Positions 10,099 to 21,305 of a stretch of 64,000 nt of DNA are shown here, piece after piece. Position 1 is the first letter of the stretch; every line of letters begins with the position of its first letter. Source of the DNA: Leishmania donovani. Lineage: Eukaryota > Euglenozoa > Kinetoplastea > Trypanosomatida > Trypanosomatidae. Both the position numbers and the translations under genes were made by a program. The notes beneath the pieces were generated by a model. The model did not search any database, had not been told where the DNA came from, and saw only the letters and a list, made by a program, of their open reading frames with translations. The stretch spans positions 586,894 through 650,893 of the forward strand of contig NC_018248.1 of the NCBI RefSeq assembly GCF_000227135.1. Direction: 5' to 3'.

Positions 10099-12765
10099 CT
10101 AGAGTAGGAGATGCTGTTGCCACGCACTCACCTCTTCCGCGTAGCGGAGCAGCTCGTTCTTGTTGCGACGGTCCGCCTCTCGCTTGAGTGAGTCGCACAC
10201 GAGGAGGCTGTGCTGCAGCGCGGTTGCGTAGTAGTCTGCCAGCTGCACCGTGTGCCGCGACATGACCCTCGCCGGCACCTGCGCCTCGTTCGCCGCCGCC
10301 TCCATGAGAGTCGCGTAGGCAGCACGGTAGCGCGCGTTCTCGTCTCGCACGCGGCGCATGAGGTCGATCTTCGCCTCCTTCGCAGTGCGGATGGACTCCT
10401 TCAAGGAGCCACGCATCGCCGACATCTGCGCATCATACTCTCGACGCATGCGCTGGCGCAGCAGCTGCTGCATATCGCCCAAGTAGCGAGCCGATCGTAG
10501 CCGTTCAATCTTGCTGTCTCGCTGCGCGACGTCAATGCGGTGCTGGGGACGGTGAGCGAAAAAATACCGCTCCTGTCGCGTCAGCGGCGGCTCCGAAACA
10601 AACCGGTGCGCCGGTGTACGCGGTGGCGCGCGATGCTGTTGCGGCGGCGGTTGGGAATACGCGGGCTGCTGCTGGGACGACGGCGGCGCTTCCTGCTGTG
10701 GGAGTGCACCGCCGCCGACCTCCGTGGCGCTGCGCTTGTCCGGTGTGGGGGCGAGGTCGCCTCCGCGTGGATCGGCGACCGCCGATGGTGGTTGAGGTGC
10801 TGTGTGGCGGCGATGGCGGCTCTCCCGTGCCCCCCTCTCCGCGAGGCTGCCTTTTTGCATGGCCGGGGACGAGGAGGCGTCCACGAAAGGCTTGCGGTGC
10901 CGCCGCTCCTGCGCATCCAGCACCTCCTCGAGGCGCTGGAACCGGCGCACAATGTCATCAGCGTCGAGTTGCGTGCGGTGATGGCGATGACGGCCAATGG
11001 GCGAGCGTCTCTCTGGCGGCGACGCACTGGCGAGCTGATGCCCGGCTCCGTACATCGGAGAGCCAGACGACGTGAGCGACGCCCCTGCCTCGCGTCCAAG
11101 CTGATCCGATCGAGGATGACGGCGCTGTGAGTAGCCGCCGTGGAGGGACACATGCCCAGGGTCTACAGCCGACATCATCTCCGTCTCCTCCACTGGCCCA
11201 CCCGCTGGCGGGTACACGAGGTTGCGGTACCACTCCTCTAGCAAGTTGTCTGTCGGCATGACGGAGGACTCGAGGTAGTGACTGACAGAAGATGGCGACA
11301 ACCCCTCGCCGAGCTCGGCTCCGCCGGAAATCATGTACGGGCCACCGCCGCCGCCATCAGGGTCCATGATACCGCCGCCGCTTGCCGGGCCCCCGCTCAG
11401 CGGCGGTGCGGGGGCCACGCAAAAGTTGTCCATCGGCTGTTGGAAGTGATACCCACCGCTGCCCGTGCCAGCTGCGTCTGCCTGCTGCAGTGCGGGGGGT
11501 GGCATGACCTCCGCGACTCGGTAGCCTACCGGCGCGTAGGCTCCACTGGTGGTCTTGGCAGCATCAAAGCCCTCTGCGTGAGCTGGGTGTGGGAGGGGGT
11601 ACTGTTCGCCAGTTGCGTTTTGCCGGGCCATCATCGCGGACGATGAGGCCACCATCGCCGCCTGTTGCTGCTGCTGTTGCTGCTGCTGTTGCTGAAGCTC
11701 TTGCTGCTGGCGCATGTCCTCTGCCACCTGCACAAAAACCATGATCAGTCGGCTGATGTGGTCCTCGTTCAGCTTCACCACCTCTTCGGCCTCGATGTCT
11801 TCGAGCGAGTAGGGGTGCTGGCGCAGCTGCTCCAGCACCAGCATCACGTTGTGCCGCCGCTTTTCCGCCGTGTTCGGTGATCTATCAATACCAGCTATCG
11901 TGCAGTCGAACAGACGCTGGTACAGCAACACGAAGAAGCTGGAGGTGCACTGGCGAATGCTTGTGACGCGTGTGTTGCCGATGCAGCAGAAGGTGAGGAG
12001 GGCGTTGGCCAGCCCGAGGATCTGCTGCCGCTGCGCCTCCTTCGCCGCCTCCTCGGTCGTCGCCATCGTCAGCACCTGCGGCGGAGGTGGTGGCGGCGGC
12101 GACGGCGCCGGAGAGGCGGACGTGTTGGCGGCTGCAGCGGTAGGCGGCGGTCCCGCGCCTGGTACGAACACAGAGCCGGCGACGCCAGCAGAGTGCGACT
12201 CGGCGGTGGTGGCGGCGGCGGCGGCGTGAATGCTGACTGAGGGAATGGGGCCCGCGGCTGCGAGTCGCGCAGCACTGCCACTGGCAGCTCCAGCGGATCG
12301 GCGCTTCGATTGAAGTGCAGCGCCGGATGCGTCAGGAGCGGCGACGGCCGGCAGCGGCCTTTTCGAACGTGCAGCTGCAGCGGCTTCTCCATCATGCTCA
12401 CTACCCGATGTCGAGAGCGGGGAGGGTGTCGGCGGCGAGGAAGAAGACGACGCCTGCCGTATCGGCGGCGGTGCCTTGTTCATGATGGGCATGGCCATTC
12501 CGCCGGGAAACGCTACCTGCGGCTGCTGTTGCTGCTGCTGAGACTGAATCATGTACAGCGGCATCGTTGCGCCTCGCGACACCGCGCCGTCGGCGCGGGA
12601 CGGCGCTGAGGAAGAGGATGTAGCAGTGGTAATCGTGGACGCGGTTGCGTTCTGCGGGTCTGAAAAGCGATGCACTTCTGGTACATGTGCCACACGCGGG
12701 TAGTCGGCCGCACCACTGTGTCGGCCGCTGCTTCCACCGCTGCTGCTGTCCCCCAGAGTCGACAT
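10099..12765 (-). CDS. CEP95-like (DUF5745) centrosomal/basal-body protein
   Basis: The 888-residue protein has three parts. Residues 1-245 are low-complexity Ala/Ser/Pro/Gln. Residues about 248-365 form a folded domain (LGLANALLTFCCIGN, then SSFFVLLYQRLFDC, VLEQL, HISRLIMVFVQVAEDM). In my reading this matches the N-terminal domain of the vertebrate centrosomal protein CEP95 (DUF5745: two-helix start, LY-x-L, then INL-type C-terminal helix). A poly-Gln run follows immediately (coded by CAG at about 11662-11697). The C-terminal 150 residues are a long basic coiled coil (RQRMRREYDAQM, KEAKIDLMRRVRDENARYRA), also as in CEP95. A basal-body or cytoskeletal location is therefore likely. The start is the ATG at 12765; the frame upstream opens only with GTG. 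The assignment is by eye and needs a profile search. Confidence 0.6.
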   Translation of the reverse strand: MSTLGDSSSGGSSGRHSGAADYPRVAHVPEVHRFSDPQNATASTITTATSSSSAPSRADGAVSRGATMPLYMIQSQQQQQQPQVAFPGGMAMPIMNKAPPPIRQASSSSSPPTPSPLSTSGSEHDGEAAAAARSKRPLPAVAAPDASGAALQSKRRSAGAASGSAARLAAAGPIPSVSIHAAAAATTAESHSAGVAGSVFVPGAGPPPTAAAANTSASPAPSPPPPPPPQVLTMATTEEAAKEAQRQQILGLANALLTFCCIGNTRVTSIRQCTSSFFVLLYQRLFDCTIAGIDRSPNTAEKRRHNVMLVLEQLRQHPYSLEDIEAEEVVKLNEDHISRLIMVFVQVAEDMRQQQELQQQQQQQQQQQAAMVASSSAMMARQNATGEQYPLPHPAHAEGFDAAKTTSGAYAPVGYRVAEVMPPPALQQADAAGTGSGGYHFQQPMDNFCVAPAPPLSGGPASGGGIMDPDGGGGGPYMISGGAELGEGLSPSSVSHYLESSVMPTDNLLEEWYRNLVYPPAGGPVEETEMMSAVDPGHVSLHGGYSQRRHPRSDQLGREAGASLTSSGSPMYGAGHQLASASPPERRSPIGRHRHHRTQLDADDIVRRFQRLEEVLDAQERRHRKPFVDASSSPAMQKGSLAERGARESRHRRHTAPQPPSAVADPRGGDLAPTPDKRSATEVGGGALPQQEAPPSSQQQPAYSQPPPQQHRAPPRTPAHRFVSEPPLTRQERYFFAHRPQHRIDVAQRDSKIERLRSARYLGDMQQLLRQRMRREYDAQMSAMRGSLKESIRTAKEAKIDLMRRVRDENARYRAAYATLMEAAANEAQVPARVMSRHTVQLADYYATALQHSLLVCDSLKREADRRNKNELLRYAEEVSAWQQHLLL
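11662..11697 (-). repeat. CAG repeat coding poly-glutamine
   Basis: About twelve near-perfect CAG/CAA-type codons within the CEP95-like gene give a glutamine run just after the folded domain. It is a likely site of length polymorphism between strains. Confidence 0.85.
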
Positions 12766-15700
12766 GGTGGTCACCGCCACGCAAAGGATTGCGGTCGAAA
12801 AGAGAGTTTGGCGTGCTCGCGTCCGTCTGCCAATATGCACGTTCGATGAGGGTGAGAGAAGTTGGGGGGGGGGGCGAGGCGTTGTAGAGTGCTGAGCAGC
12901 ACGAGAGACGAACGCTAAGAAAGGAAGCGGACAAAAGGGTCAGGAGAGAGAGAGAGAGACGGCCTCCGCGGCACACAAGGTAGACTCTTTGGGGCGGCAC
13001 AGCTCTGTGTGTGTGCGCGCCGCCGCCGCACCCAGCCCCCTATACAGAGACGGGAAGCGAGACTGAGGCGGACTGTGAGAGCGTGAGAAGAGTGCGTGTG
13101 TATGTTGGCCAAAGTGAGAGAGAAGCTGCACGGCAGGTACCCCACGCGCAAGCAGTACGCACAGTCAGGGAAGCGAGAGACTCTCACTGGAAGGGTGGAG
13201 AGGTGGGTGGGAGGAGGGGGCCGGTGTCACGCAGGCATGTGTTGTTGTGCACATGTTATGTAAGATGGGCGCGGTTTGTTGTGTGTGGGTGCATGTATGG
13301 TTGATGCCGTGGGTGTTGAGCGATAGCGCCCCACGTCCTCACCCCCGCGATGCACAAGTGAAACGCGGAGACACAGACACGAGCGCCAGCACACATATCC
13401 GTAAGCATGCATGCGTGCAAGAGGCACCGCCACACAAGCCAGTGCGTCAAGGGAGGGAAAACAAAACCAAAAAAAAAAAGAGCATCGCGCAAGTTAACAG
13501 GGCGGTGGAAGGCACATACGATGAGAGGAAGAGAGGCGAAAGAGTGGCGGAAGGGAAGGGATGCAGTGGGCACACACGCGCACGTATAGAGAGAGGTACA
13601 GACATCGGCCACGGAGTGGGGTGCTTCTCGCACATATGGGCGTAGAGGCACGCTGGAAGCGAGAGGCTTCAACGGTGCTCCTGTCTGTTCACCTCCGGAG
13701 TGCTTCGCTTGTGCTGGGCCTTTTTCGAGTACTCTTGTGTAGTCCAACTGGAACGACACACACGCACATACGAAGGCTTGTTGCACCAACGCAGCACCGA
13801 CTGGCCACCTCTCCTGCGCGTAGAATCAAGTACTCTCTTTCTCACTCGTCTTTCCCGTTGTTGCTAAGGGTGGTGGTGGGCGGCGATTATGCGCTGGTGC
13901 GCACCACAGGGCGCCGGAAGCGGCGACTTGTTAAGATACCGTCAACGAGAAGTGAGGGAGAAGGAGGGGAAAGCAAAAACAAGAGGCCGACACCAACACC
14001 AACGACGACGGACGCTTGATGGAGGGCAAAGAGATGGGATGGAAGGGGGAGGAGGCAACATCGCGTATATATATAGAGAGAGTTCAACGACTACACCATA
14101 CACACGCACGCATACGGACAAAACAAACAAGAAAAGCTCATCACGAGCACGAACGCCCCCATGCAGACATAACATACACGCCCCTCATCCAGTGAGGGGC
14201 ATGTCGTGGCCAACGGCTGCCAAACAAAGAAGAAGCGAAGAAAAAAAAAATCAGCAAGAGAGAAAAAAGACACGGCACCGCGCACAGCCAACGTCTCTCT
14301 CATGTCGCGGTGGATTCATCTGCCCTGCACGCGCGCACCATCGCCTGTTGTGTTGAAAAAGGGGGATCGAGCGAGAGAGAGAGATGGGCAGACGGACGCA
14401 CGCGCACCAGCACACAGATCGAAGGACCGATGCCCACAGCAAAGACACAGGCGCACAGCAAGATAGATGGAGAGACAGAAAAGACGGGTGGTATGTCGTG
14501 TGTGTGTGTGTGTGTGTGTGTCTGAGTCTGTGTGTGTTTGGGGGAGAGGAAGGGTGTGGGTTGGGTTGGGATGGGGGGGAGCTGCATTGAAGAAGGCAAA
14601 CATGGGAAAGAAAGATAAATAGAGAGAACGAAAAAAAAAACGAGAGAGTACCACACACACCGACTGACATCACGGAAAGGGTGGAGGGCGTGCGTCTGTG
14701 TGCCTGTCTGTTTGTGTGTGTGAGGTATAAGCAGAATCGAACAGCAGCGCACGATGGAGGCGAACAGCGTCTAGGGGCAGCAAGGAAGAGGGAGAGAGAA
14801 AATCGCCCGCCCGCCCGCTCTCTTTCCCTTTAGACGAAACAAGTAATGAAAGAGAAAACACACGTGAACAAGCAAGCGTCTGGCGTCGCTGTCGCCAACA
14901 GGAAGCAGAGAAGAGACGGAAGAAGGCCCGCACCCGTACGCCGGTGTATCACCAATCACACACACAAAAACACAAAATGAGAGCGGCGCGCAGACAGAGA
15001 AAGGCCGAAGAAGACGAGGGTTGAGGTGAGGCAGAGAAGGGGTGGGATCGAGTGGGGTGATGTACAGAAATTACGGCACGAAAAGCAAATGACAGAAGAG
15101 CAAAAAAAAGCAAAAACAACAACAACGCGAATGCCTCCGTGCATCTGCGTGGAATGACAGACGCACCGCTGTCGCCGTCGTCGCCGCTGCTGCTGCTGCT
15201 ACGACGATAGGAGGGAAAGGGATAGAGGCAGGCCAGAGGACGAAGAGGACGAGGCGGCGGCGGCGGTGGCGCTCGGGGCACAGAGCGAGGGTGTAAGGGA
15301 AAAAAACATGGCGAGAAGCAAAAGAGAAACAGGTGAAAAGAGGCTTGGAGGAAGGAGGGAAGAGACAGAGACACAGGCAGACGGGGTGAAGTGACAGCCA
15401 CACCCCAGAAACGCGTATACATACGCGCACGCCCCACTGATCCAACATCCCGCCACGTCTCGCTCCTCCCCAGGACATGCCAGTGTGCATGTGAAAGAGA
15501 CAGAGAGAGAGATCGTGCGCGTCTGCGCGTGCACCGCCAGATATTGCTTTAGTATACATGCATACATGAGAAGTGCACCTCCCAGCGAGCAGGCCAACAG
15601 GAGCGACGACAACAACCGAAGTACAACCCCGCCCACACGCGCACGACGACGTGAGGAGAGGAGGAGAGAACAAGTCAGCAAAGGAGGAGGGAGGGGAAGG

Positions 15701-16249
15701 GGGGGGGCACGCACGGCAGAACGACAGGTGCGGGTAAACAGAGACACGCACATACAGGGGGCGGCAGGCGCGCATAGAGGCTGGAAGGCGTGTGGGTCAG
15801 CGGTGCGGAAGCGCACGGCGCGAAGGAAAAACCAGCAATCAATCGCCTCTCCTCCCTCCCGCGCCGTTTCGCCTTCTCTCCTCTTCTCAGACCCGATCGA
15901 CGCTTGGCGCAGAGGAAGGGGGGAGGGAGGCGAGGTGGACGCGGCGGAGACAGACGGGATGATGGCTGCCAGGCACGCATCCGCACCCATGTACACACAT
16001 ATACTCGCAGAGGCAGGCGGTCGAGCCTCCGATGCACGCGCAGCACTCTCCCTTCTCGCCAACGACATCCACACTCGTGCAGCTACGAGCCGCCTGCAAG
16101 TTTGTATGGCGATGCCACGTATGTGTGCGCCTGTGTGCGCACATCTGAGTAACGTGCATGCGTAAGAGAGCTGATTCGAGGGGTGGGCAGACATGGACTA
16201 CCGCCCCTGATCCTATTTACACAGCCTTCCTTTTCCGCATCTGTAGCGC
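12766..16249. other. 3.5-kb intergenic region, no gene supported
   Basis: Dense in AC/GT and GA repeats (for example 14500-14521) and A runs. Open frames on the minus strand, including a 331-residue one at 15199-16194, are Ser/Leu/Cys-rich translations of pyrimidine tracts without any recognisable segment. It may contain long 3' and 5' untranslated regions or a non-coding RNA, but nothing specific is visible. Confidence 0.5.
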
Positions 16250-18250
16250 TCACTCATGCGGGTGTGCCGCTTCCTTTGGTGCCGAGGATGAGGAGGAATG
16301 GGCGAACACGGCGCACGCCGTCGTCGCCTGCTTCGGCCGTGCGCCGCTGGCGCCCTTGTCACCCTCACCGCCACCGGCAAGAGCTGCTGCGGCGACGACA
16401 GTCTGCTTCGACGACATGGAGCGCGTCGACGCCGGGGCTGGCAAATGCGGGCCGCCAGACAGCGGCTTCGCCGGCTGCGGCTGCGGCTGTTGTGGTGGGG
16501 GTGAAAGCCCGACTACAGCTGCGAGAACACCCCCGCCGCCGTCTGCAGCACTATGTGGCGGCTGGCGTGGGGTGCTGCTAGCTCCAGCGGAGTGGAGGGT
16601 GCCCGGCGATATTGGAAGAGGCTGTGCCTGCGGCGGCTTGGGCGGCGAGGTTGCCCGCTGAGATGCGCCACTGGTCATGCGGCTGTGCAGAGCACTGCAG
16701 ATGTGCTCAACCGTCAGCGGCACGTACTGGTGCGGCGGCGAAGCAGCTGTCGACGATGAGAACAACTGTGCCGGCGCATGCTTCGTCGTCGTCTTCGTCA
16801 CAGCAGCAGAGGCACTGCTGGTGGTCGAAGGACCGGCAGCGGGACGCGCAGCAGGCCCGGCGTGCGTAGCATCGTCTACATCCTTGTCTACCGCCGGCTT
16901 CTCTCGTGGTTCGGCGTAGTTGGAGCTTCTTGCGCCCTGGATGTAGGCCCCGTGCGCGATAGCTCCGACAGAGGTATCTTCAAGCACACGCAGGTGTTTC
17001 ATAGAGTTAATCCGCGACTGCTGCAGCGTTTGCGTCATGCATCGATTTTCGAACCACGATTGTATCCATCGCTCCAGCGGGTCATCGTCGCCCTCAACAT
17101 CAGCCCTTGGCTCCGCCACCAACAAATCCTGCACTAGCTGCGAGAAGAGGGCAGGAAGTTGGTGCTGGTGCGCGTAGGCCGGCTGCTCAGGCGCCTCATG
17201 CGCCCACAGCACGCCGTCTACGCTACTATGAACATTGTGGTCGCTGGGATGCCCCGGGGAAGACAGCGCCGATGATGAAGACGTGTGGGCATCCAAAGCA
17301 TCCTCCTGGCGACTCTTGCGCGGCTCCATATCGCCCATGGGCGCGTTCACCGGCTGATCCGTCTCCGTTTTCGATGGCGCAGACGCCCCTTGTGGAGGTT
17401 CCACCAGAGGAGCTGGAACATCCGGCAAGGCCATCCGGCTGCTTTCTGTAGCGACCTTCACAGCGAGGGAGCTGCCAGCGCGCTCTGTCTGCGTAGCGGC
17501 GACTTGGTAGTCGACATGGCGCACGGCTGATCCGGCGTTCGGTGTAGGCTCCGCGGCGCTGGACGCCTCTGCGTTCCTCCACTCTTCCGTCTCCCCTTTC
17601 GGCATGCCGGCAGCGGAGAGAGCGACGACGACGTTGTCGGGGTTTTCACTGTTGCTGCTTAGTGTCGGTCCCAGCGTAGTGGCGGGCAGCCGGGTGAGCG
17701 GCTTGCTGCGCCGCCAAACAGGCACCGGCGCAACCCGCTGAGCTGCCGTCAAGACAGTGGAAAAGGGCAGAAGGGGAAGTGCGGAGCGCGCCGAGCACAG
17801 GGACGTCCCACCAGGAGTACTGGCGGTGAACGTGAGCCGGCGCGCACGAAGAGCGTGCTCAGATGACTCAGCGAGCGCGAGGGGAGCTGGGGCGATGGGC
17901 GGGGGTCCAAACCCTCGCACGACGATCGGGGACTCCGTCAGCGGTGCCAGGCGCGGCGGTGCGTGGAGGTGGTTCGGCTGTCGCCCACGGCCCCACGGAA
18001 CCGTGGTGCGGGTAGGGTGTGTTAGCGTGTGCGACAGGATGTTTGAGCTACAGGTGCCGTCACGGTTCGGTGAGGAGAGAGTGCAGGTACAGATGTGAGC
18101 GTCGCCGCGTCCGCCCGATGTCGTTGACGGCACGAAAGCCAGCGCGATGGGCGTTGCTCCCTCCTTCTCCGGGCGCAGCGGCCGTCTTTGTGGGTCCTGC
18201 GAGGCGCATAGACCGCGGCTGCTCACAGGTACACGGTCCATCTCATTCAT
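16250..18250 (-). CDS. Hypothetical protein
   Basis: Not recognised. The 666-residue product is mostly low complexity (Ala, Pro, Ser, Thr). A compact helical segment lies at about residues 360-430 (QLPALFSQLVQDLLVAEP, then DPLERWIQSWFENRCM and a short MKHLRVLEDTSVGAIAHGAY). This is the only part likely to be folded or conserved, and it could be a docking motif. The start is the ATG at 18250, with another in-frame ATG at 18241. The longer frame begins at a GTG. No signal peptide or membrane span is seen. Confidence 0.65.
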   Translation of the reverse strand: MNEMDRVPVSSRGLCASQDPQRRPLRPEKEGATPIALAFVPSTTSGGRGDAHICTCTLSSPNRDGTCSSNILSHTLTHPTRTTVPWGRGRQPNHLHAPPRLAPLTESPIVVRGFGPPPIAPAPLALAESSEHALRARRLTFTASTPGGTSLCSARSALPLLPFSTVLTAAQRVAPVPVWRRSKPLTRLPATTLGPTLSSNSENPDNVVVALSAAGMPKGETEEWRNAEASSAAEPTPNAGSAVRHVDYQVAATQTERAGSSLAVKVATESSRMALPDVPAPLVEPPQGASAPSKTETDQPVNAPMGDMEPRKSRQEDALDAHTSSSSALSSPGHPSDHNVHSSVDGVLWAHEAPEQPAYAHQHQLPALFSQLVQDLLVAEPRADVEGDDDPLERWIQSWFENRCMTQTLQQSRINSMKHLRVLEDTSVGAIAHGAYIQGARSSNYAEPREKPAVDKDVDDATHAGPAARPAAGPSTTSSASAAVTKTTTKHAPAQLFSSSTAASPPHQYVPLTVEHICSALHSRMTSGASQRATSPPKPPQAQPLPISPGTLHSAGASSTPRQPPHSAADGGGGVLAAVVGLSPPPQQPQPQPAKPLSGGPHLPAPASTRSMSSKQTVVAAAALAGGGEGDKGASGARPKQATTACAVFAHSSSSSAPKEAAHPHE

Positions 18251-18939
18251 GCACACGACTAGGTGAAGGTGTAGTGCGTTCCCTCCCTTTCTGCGCGTGG
18301 GCGTATTTTGCGTGCCGCAATCAAGTAGTGGTGGTGGTGATGGTGATAACGGTTGCGATGCGCGCAAAAACAGGAGCAAGACTGGCACTTCAAGAGAGCA
18401 AGCACGAGAGATCCAGCAGAGTGGGAAGAGGGGTCACGGAGGGGCGGACGAGAGGGAAAGACGAGATGAATCAAAGCAAGGAAGAGGGGATGGCGACCCG
18501 TGTGAGGGGGAGCAACAGGCATGTGCGGGCAGACAGGTAGAGGGAGAAGAAACAGGGCACGCCAACGGCATCGTCTCTCGCTCTCGCTGCCTCTCCCTTC
18601 GAGCGAGACAAACCCTTACAGACGGCCCCCGTTCCCTCCTCCCCCCTTCATGGATGTGTGCATCCTCCCACTCACCACGTCTGCGACCGACGACCTCCGT
18701 GGCGTCGGCAGAACGTTGCCTTCGTATTCTTTAGTCTTACGTCACGTAGCAAGGTGGCCACCGTCCCACGTCCCCCTCGTTCCTTTCCATGCTCACTCTG
18801 TGTCTTGGGGGGGGGGGGCAACGCCAGAGACGGTCTCGCTGTTGCCATGTAAAGAGCCAACCAATCGCCAAGACATCTCTCCCCAACAAAAATGCACGCG
18901 CACACACAGACACAAGGCAAACGTGTGCGAGCGAAGGCC
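18251..18939. other. Intergenic region, no gene seen
   Basis: Mixed sequence with a purine run on the plus strand at about 18400-18470 (coding-strand pyrimidine) and a G run at about 18808-18819. No coding frame is supported. Confidence 0.55.
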
Positions 18940-20574
18940 TCAGTGCACACCGTAGTTGAAGTTCTGGAGCTGCTTCTCATGTAGCGCGTCGAACACGCTG
19001 CGCTTCTTCGACCACATCTTGCCCCGACTGCGGCGAACCTCGGCCAACTTGTTCGCCTTGTCGGAGTCCAGTACACGCCGCTGCACCTGGCGTCCAATCG
19101 GCTCCTGCTCTCGGTCGAACTCTACGCCGGTGGTGCCGACGTTTCGCGGGCGATCCGCACGGCGGCCAAAGTTCTCGAGCAGGTAGTCCAGCGTCGATTC
19201 CTCATGGGACTCGCCGGCAAACCGGCCGGCCCACAAGCGCCGCTTCTTGTCGAGGATAGCGTCCTCAATGTGCCGGTACACGATGAAGGCATCGCGGCCC
19301 ATCACCTGCACTCGCTCCACATCCGTCAGGCACTTGGCCAGGTCTGTGCCCCACGCCGTTTCGGTGCAGATGCGGCGCAGCTCCGTCAAGTAGCACAGCA
19401 CTGCCGCCGTGATGATTTTGTCTGGAGTGTACATGAAGTCGCGGAAGCCACATTTCTCCTCGAAGAACGCACGCACTCGCTCCGCGCTGTGGCGCGTGTT
19501 CTGAAGTAGTCTGGCAGCATCTATCTTCTCATCCAACTGCGCCTGCACCGGCTGCATGGCGTCGACGACCTCTTCCCAGGAAGCCTTGCCGCCGGCCATG
19601 GCTCTCCACTCCGGATTGGCGCTAAGGTAGAAGAGTGTTCGAACGTCGGCGGGGGCCAGCTCCACGGCATCGCTGGCGACCGGCGTTCCGGCCTTCAGCT
19701 TCAGGTCTTTGTACAGAGCCACCACACTTGCTTTTGGGATGTCAGCCAGCGTCGTGAGGGACCCGTGGCTCGGGCTGCGGAAGACCTCCTCGAACGGCGC
19801 TGTGTCAGGCTCGATGAAGTCTCTGTACCGCTCCCTGATCTGCTCGTGCGTGTTGAACGGCAACACGTCGAGCTCCGTCACGTCGACGCCGTCGGGGTCG
19901 ACGTAAGGGTTGTGCTCGAATCTGGGCAGGTAGTCGGCGCGGGCACCGTCGATAAAGCCGATCGGGCCCCAACGGTCCCACAGGTAATTCGGCTCCAAGC
20001 CCAGTTCCTTGCGGCGCACGGCACGCTCCAGGTCCATCAGTGCGTGCCGCATCGCCTGCGACATGACGAGCGTCCCTACCTGTAGCCCATTGTCCTCCCA
20101 GCAGTGCGCCCGCAGCGTGCTACGGTCATAAAACGGCTTCGTGATACCAATGCAGCGCCAGTAGCGGGACTCGCGTGTGTAGTGCAGAGCCGCGTCAAGC
20201 ATATCAGGCGCGTACATGCCGGTGTTGCCCTTCACCGTCTCATCATGCAGCAACACGCCAATCAACTCGGGTGTGTCGAAGGCTTTCCAAATCACCTTCG
20301 TCTCGAGGTTGTAAAAACGGTAGCTCAGCCGCTCGTGATCGCGATCAAAACGATCTTCCTGCAAGTCGTAAGGGCGGAACCAGTTTTTCTGCGGCATGAA
20401 CGTGCGGTCCGACAGCTCCGTGCGGTTGCGGTCGAGGTACGACCGCACGGCAATGCGCTTGCCTACGGTGAACTTCTTGGGCACGAGGTGATAGTCACCT
20501 GCCTTGTACGAGATCACCTCGCCAGGCCTGTGGAACGCCTGCAGCAGCAGTGCGCCACGCTTCGCGGACAGCAT
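18940..20574 (-). CDS. Conserved-looking mitochondrial protein, function unknown
   Basis: The 544-residue protein has uniformly complex composition and few low-complexity insertions, unlike its neighbours, which suggests strong constraint. The N-terminus (MLSAKRGALLLQAFHRPG) looks like a mitochondrial targeting sequence. The body is rich in aromatic and Arg residues (KNWFRPYDLQEDRFDRDHER, YLWDRWGPIGFIDGARADYL) and ends in a basic tail (RRSRGKMWSKKRSVFDALHE). That make-up is common among kinetoplastid mitochondrial ribosome or RNA-processing proteins, but I recognise no named family, so this is only a suggestion. The ATG at 20574 is the first in the frame. Confidence 0.75.
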   Translation of the reverse strand: MLSAKRGALLLQAFHRPGEVISYKAGDYHLVPKKFTVGKRIAVRSYLDRNRTELSDRTFMPQKNWFRPYDLQEDRFDRDHERLSYRFYNLETKVIWKAFDTPELIGVLLHDETVKGNTGMYAPDMLDAALHYTRESRYWRCIGITKPFYDRSTLRAHCWEDNGLQVGTLVMSQAMRHALMDLERAVRRKELGLEPNYLWDRWGPIGFIDGARADYLPRFEHNPYVDPDGVDVTELDVLPFNTHEQIRERYRDFIEPDTAPFEEVFRSPSHGSLTTLADIPKASVVALYKDLKLKAGTPVASDAVELAPADVRTLFYLSANPEWRAMAGGKASWEEVVDAMQPVQAQLDEKIDAARLLQNTRHSAERVRAFFEEKCGFRDFMYTPDKIITAAVLCYLTELRRICTETAWGTDLAKCLTDVERVQVMGRDAFIVYRHIEDAILDKKRRLWAGRFAGESHEESTLDYLLENFGRRADRPRNVGTTGVEFDREQEPIGRQVQRRVLDSDKANKLAEVRRSRGKMWSKKRSVFDALHEKQLQNFNYGVH

Positions 20575-21305
20575 TGGCCCCTGTAGCGTCTAGCACTCCT
20601 ATTTTTCGTCGTTGCGGCGGTGCGGAATGGGGAGATGTATAGGCGCATGCGCGCACCAGTGATCAAGCCGCCAACACGAGAGCAATGCAAGAGAGAGAGA
20701 GAACGAGAAGGGGGGGGGTGGTGGTGGACAATGAGGGACGTCGAGAGAAGGGTAAGGAGTCAAGCAAGATGGGAGAGGCGAAAAGGCCGCGAGGGAGTGG
20801 GCAGCGCGGCACAGCAAGCAAAGCCGCACACGCGCCCATTAGACTCCGGCGACCGCTGCATCAGGCGCGCCGAGAGACGGGCGCGCGCTGGTGCGAGAAA
20901 AGAGCACGCGGTCTCCGCGGGAAAGGCAGGCAGGTGTAGGGACGCGACCACAGATATGTGCACTTCAGCGCCTGGGCCTCACATTGCTGCTAGCTTCCTT
21001 TGGAAGCACGTGTACCGTGTACCGGCATACAGACAAGCTTAGACGACAGCGAGGAGGGCACCGCGCAGGGGAGCACAGAGCCGCGGCTGCCCTCGCTTGG
21101 GACCTTTGTCTTTCGGCGTGGACTCAGAAGGGGCGAGTGGGGGGAGGGAGAGGGGGTTACGAGCGAACTTCCCCCAACAGTATTTCCACCGCCTCTGGTG
21201 CGCGTGGACAGCGTACGCATGACTGCCCTCTATCCCTCCTCCTCCTCCTCCTCCTCCTCCCCCTGGCACTGCCCTGCGGCCCTTCAGACGCAGCGAGCAG
21301 CTGCC
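20575..21305. other. Intergenic region, no gene seen
   Basis: Contains a GA run (about 20690-20710), a G run near 20711-20719 and a CTC repeat (about 21234-21261), next to the stop of the large upstream gene. No supported coding frame. Confidence 0.55.

Noticed and set aside
12766..12840. GTG-led N-terminal extensions (here and at PRMT5, the 4547, 16250, 21306, 28971 and 30590 genes)
   Set aside because: Nuclear genes of these organisms start at ATG; the extensions are repeat-like or pyrimidine-coded.
14490..14525. Regular GT repeats as a possible CRISPR-like array
   Set aside because: Simple dinucleotide microsatellite without spacers, in a eukaryotic genome.
15199..16194. 331-codon minus-strand open frame with a true ATG
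   Set aside because: Translation of pyrimidine tracts and AC/GT repeats, rich in Ser, Leu and Cys, with no recognisable segment.
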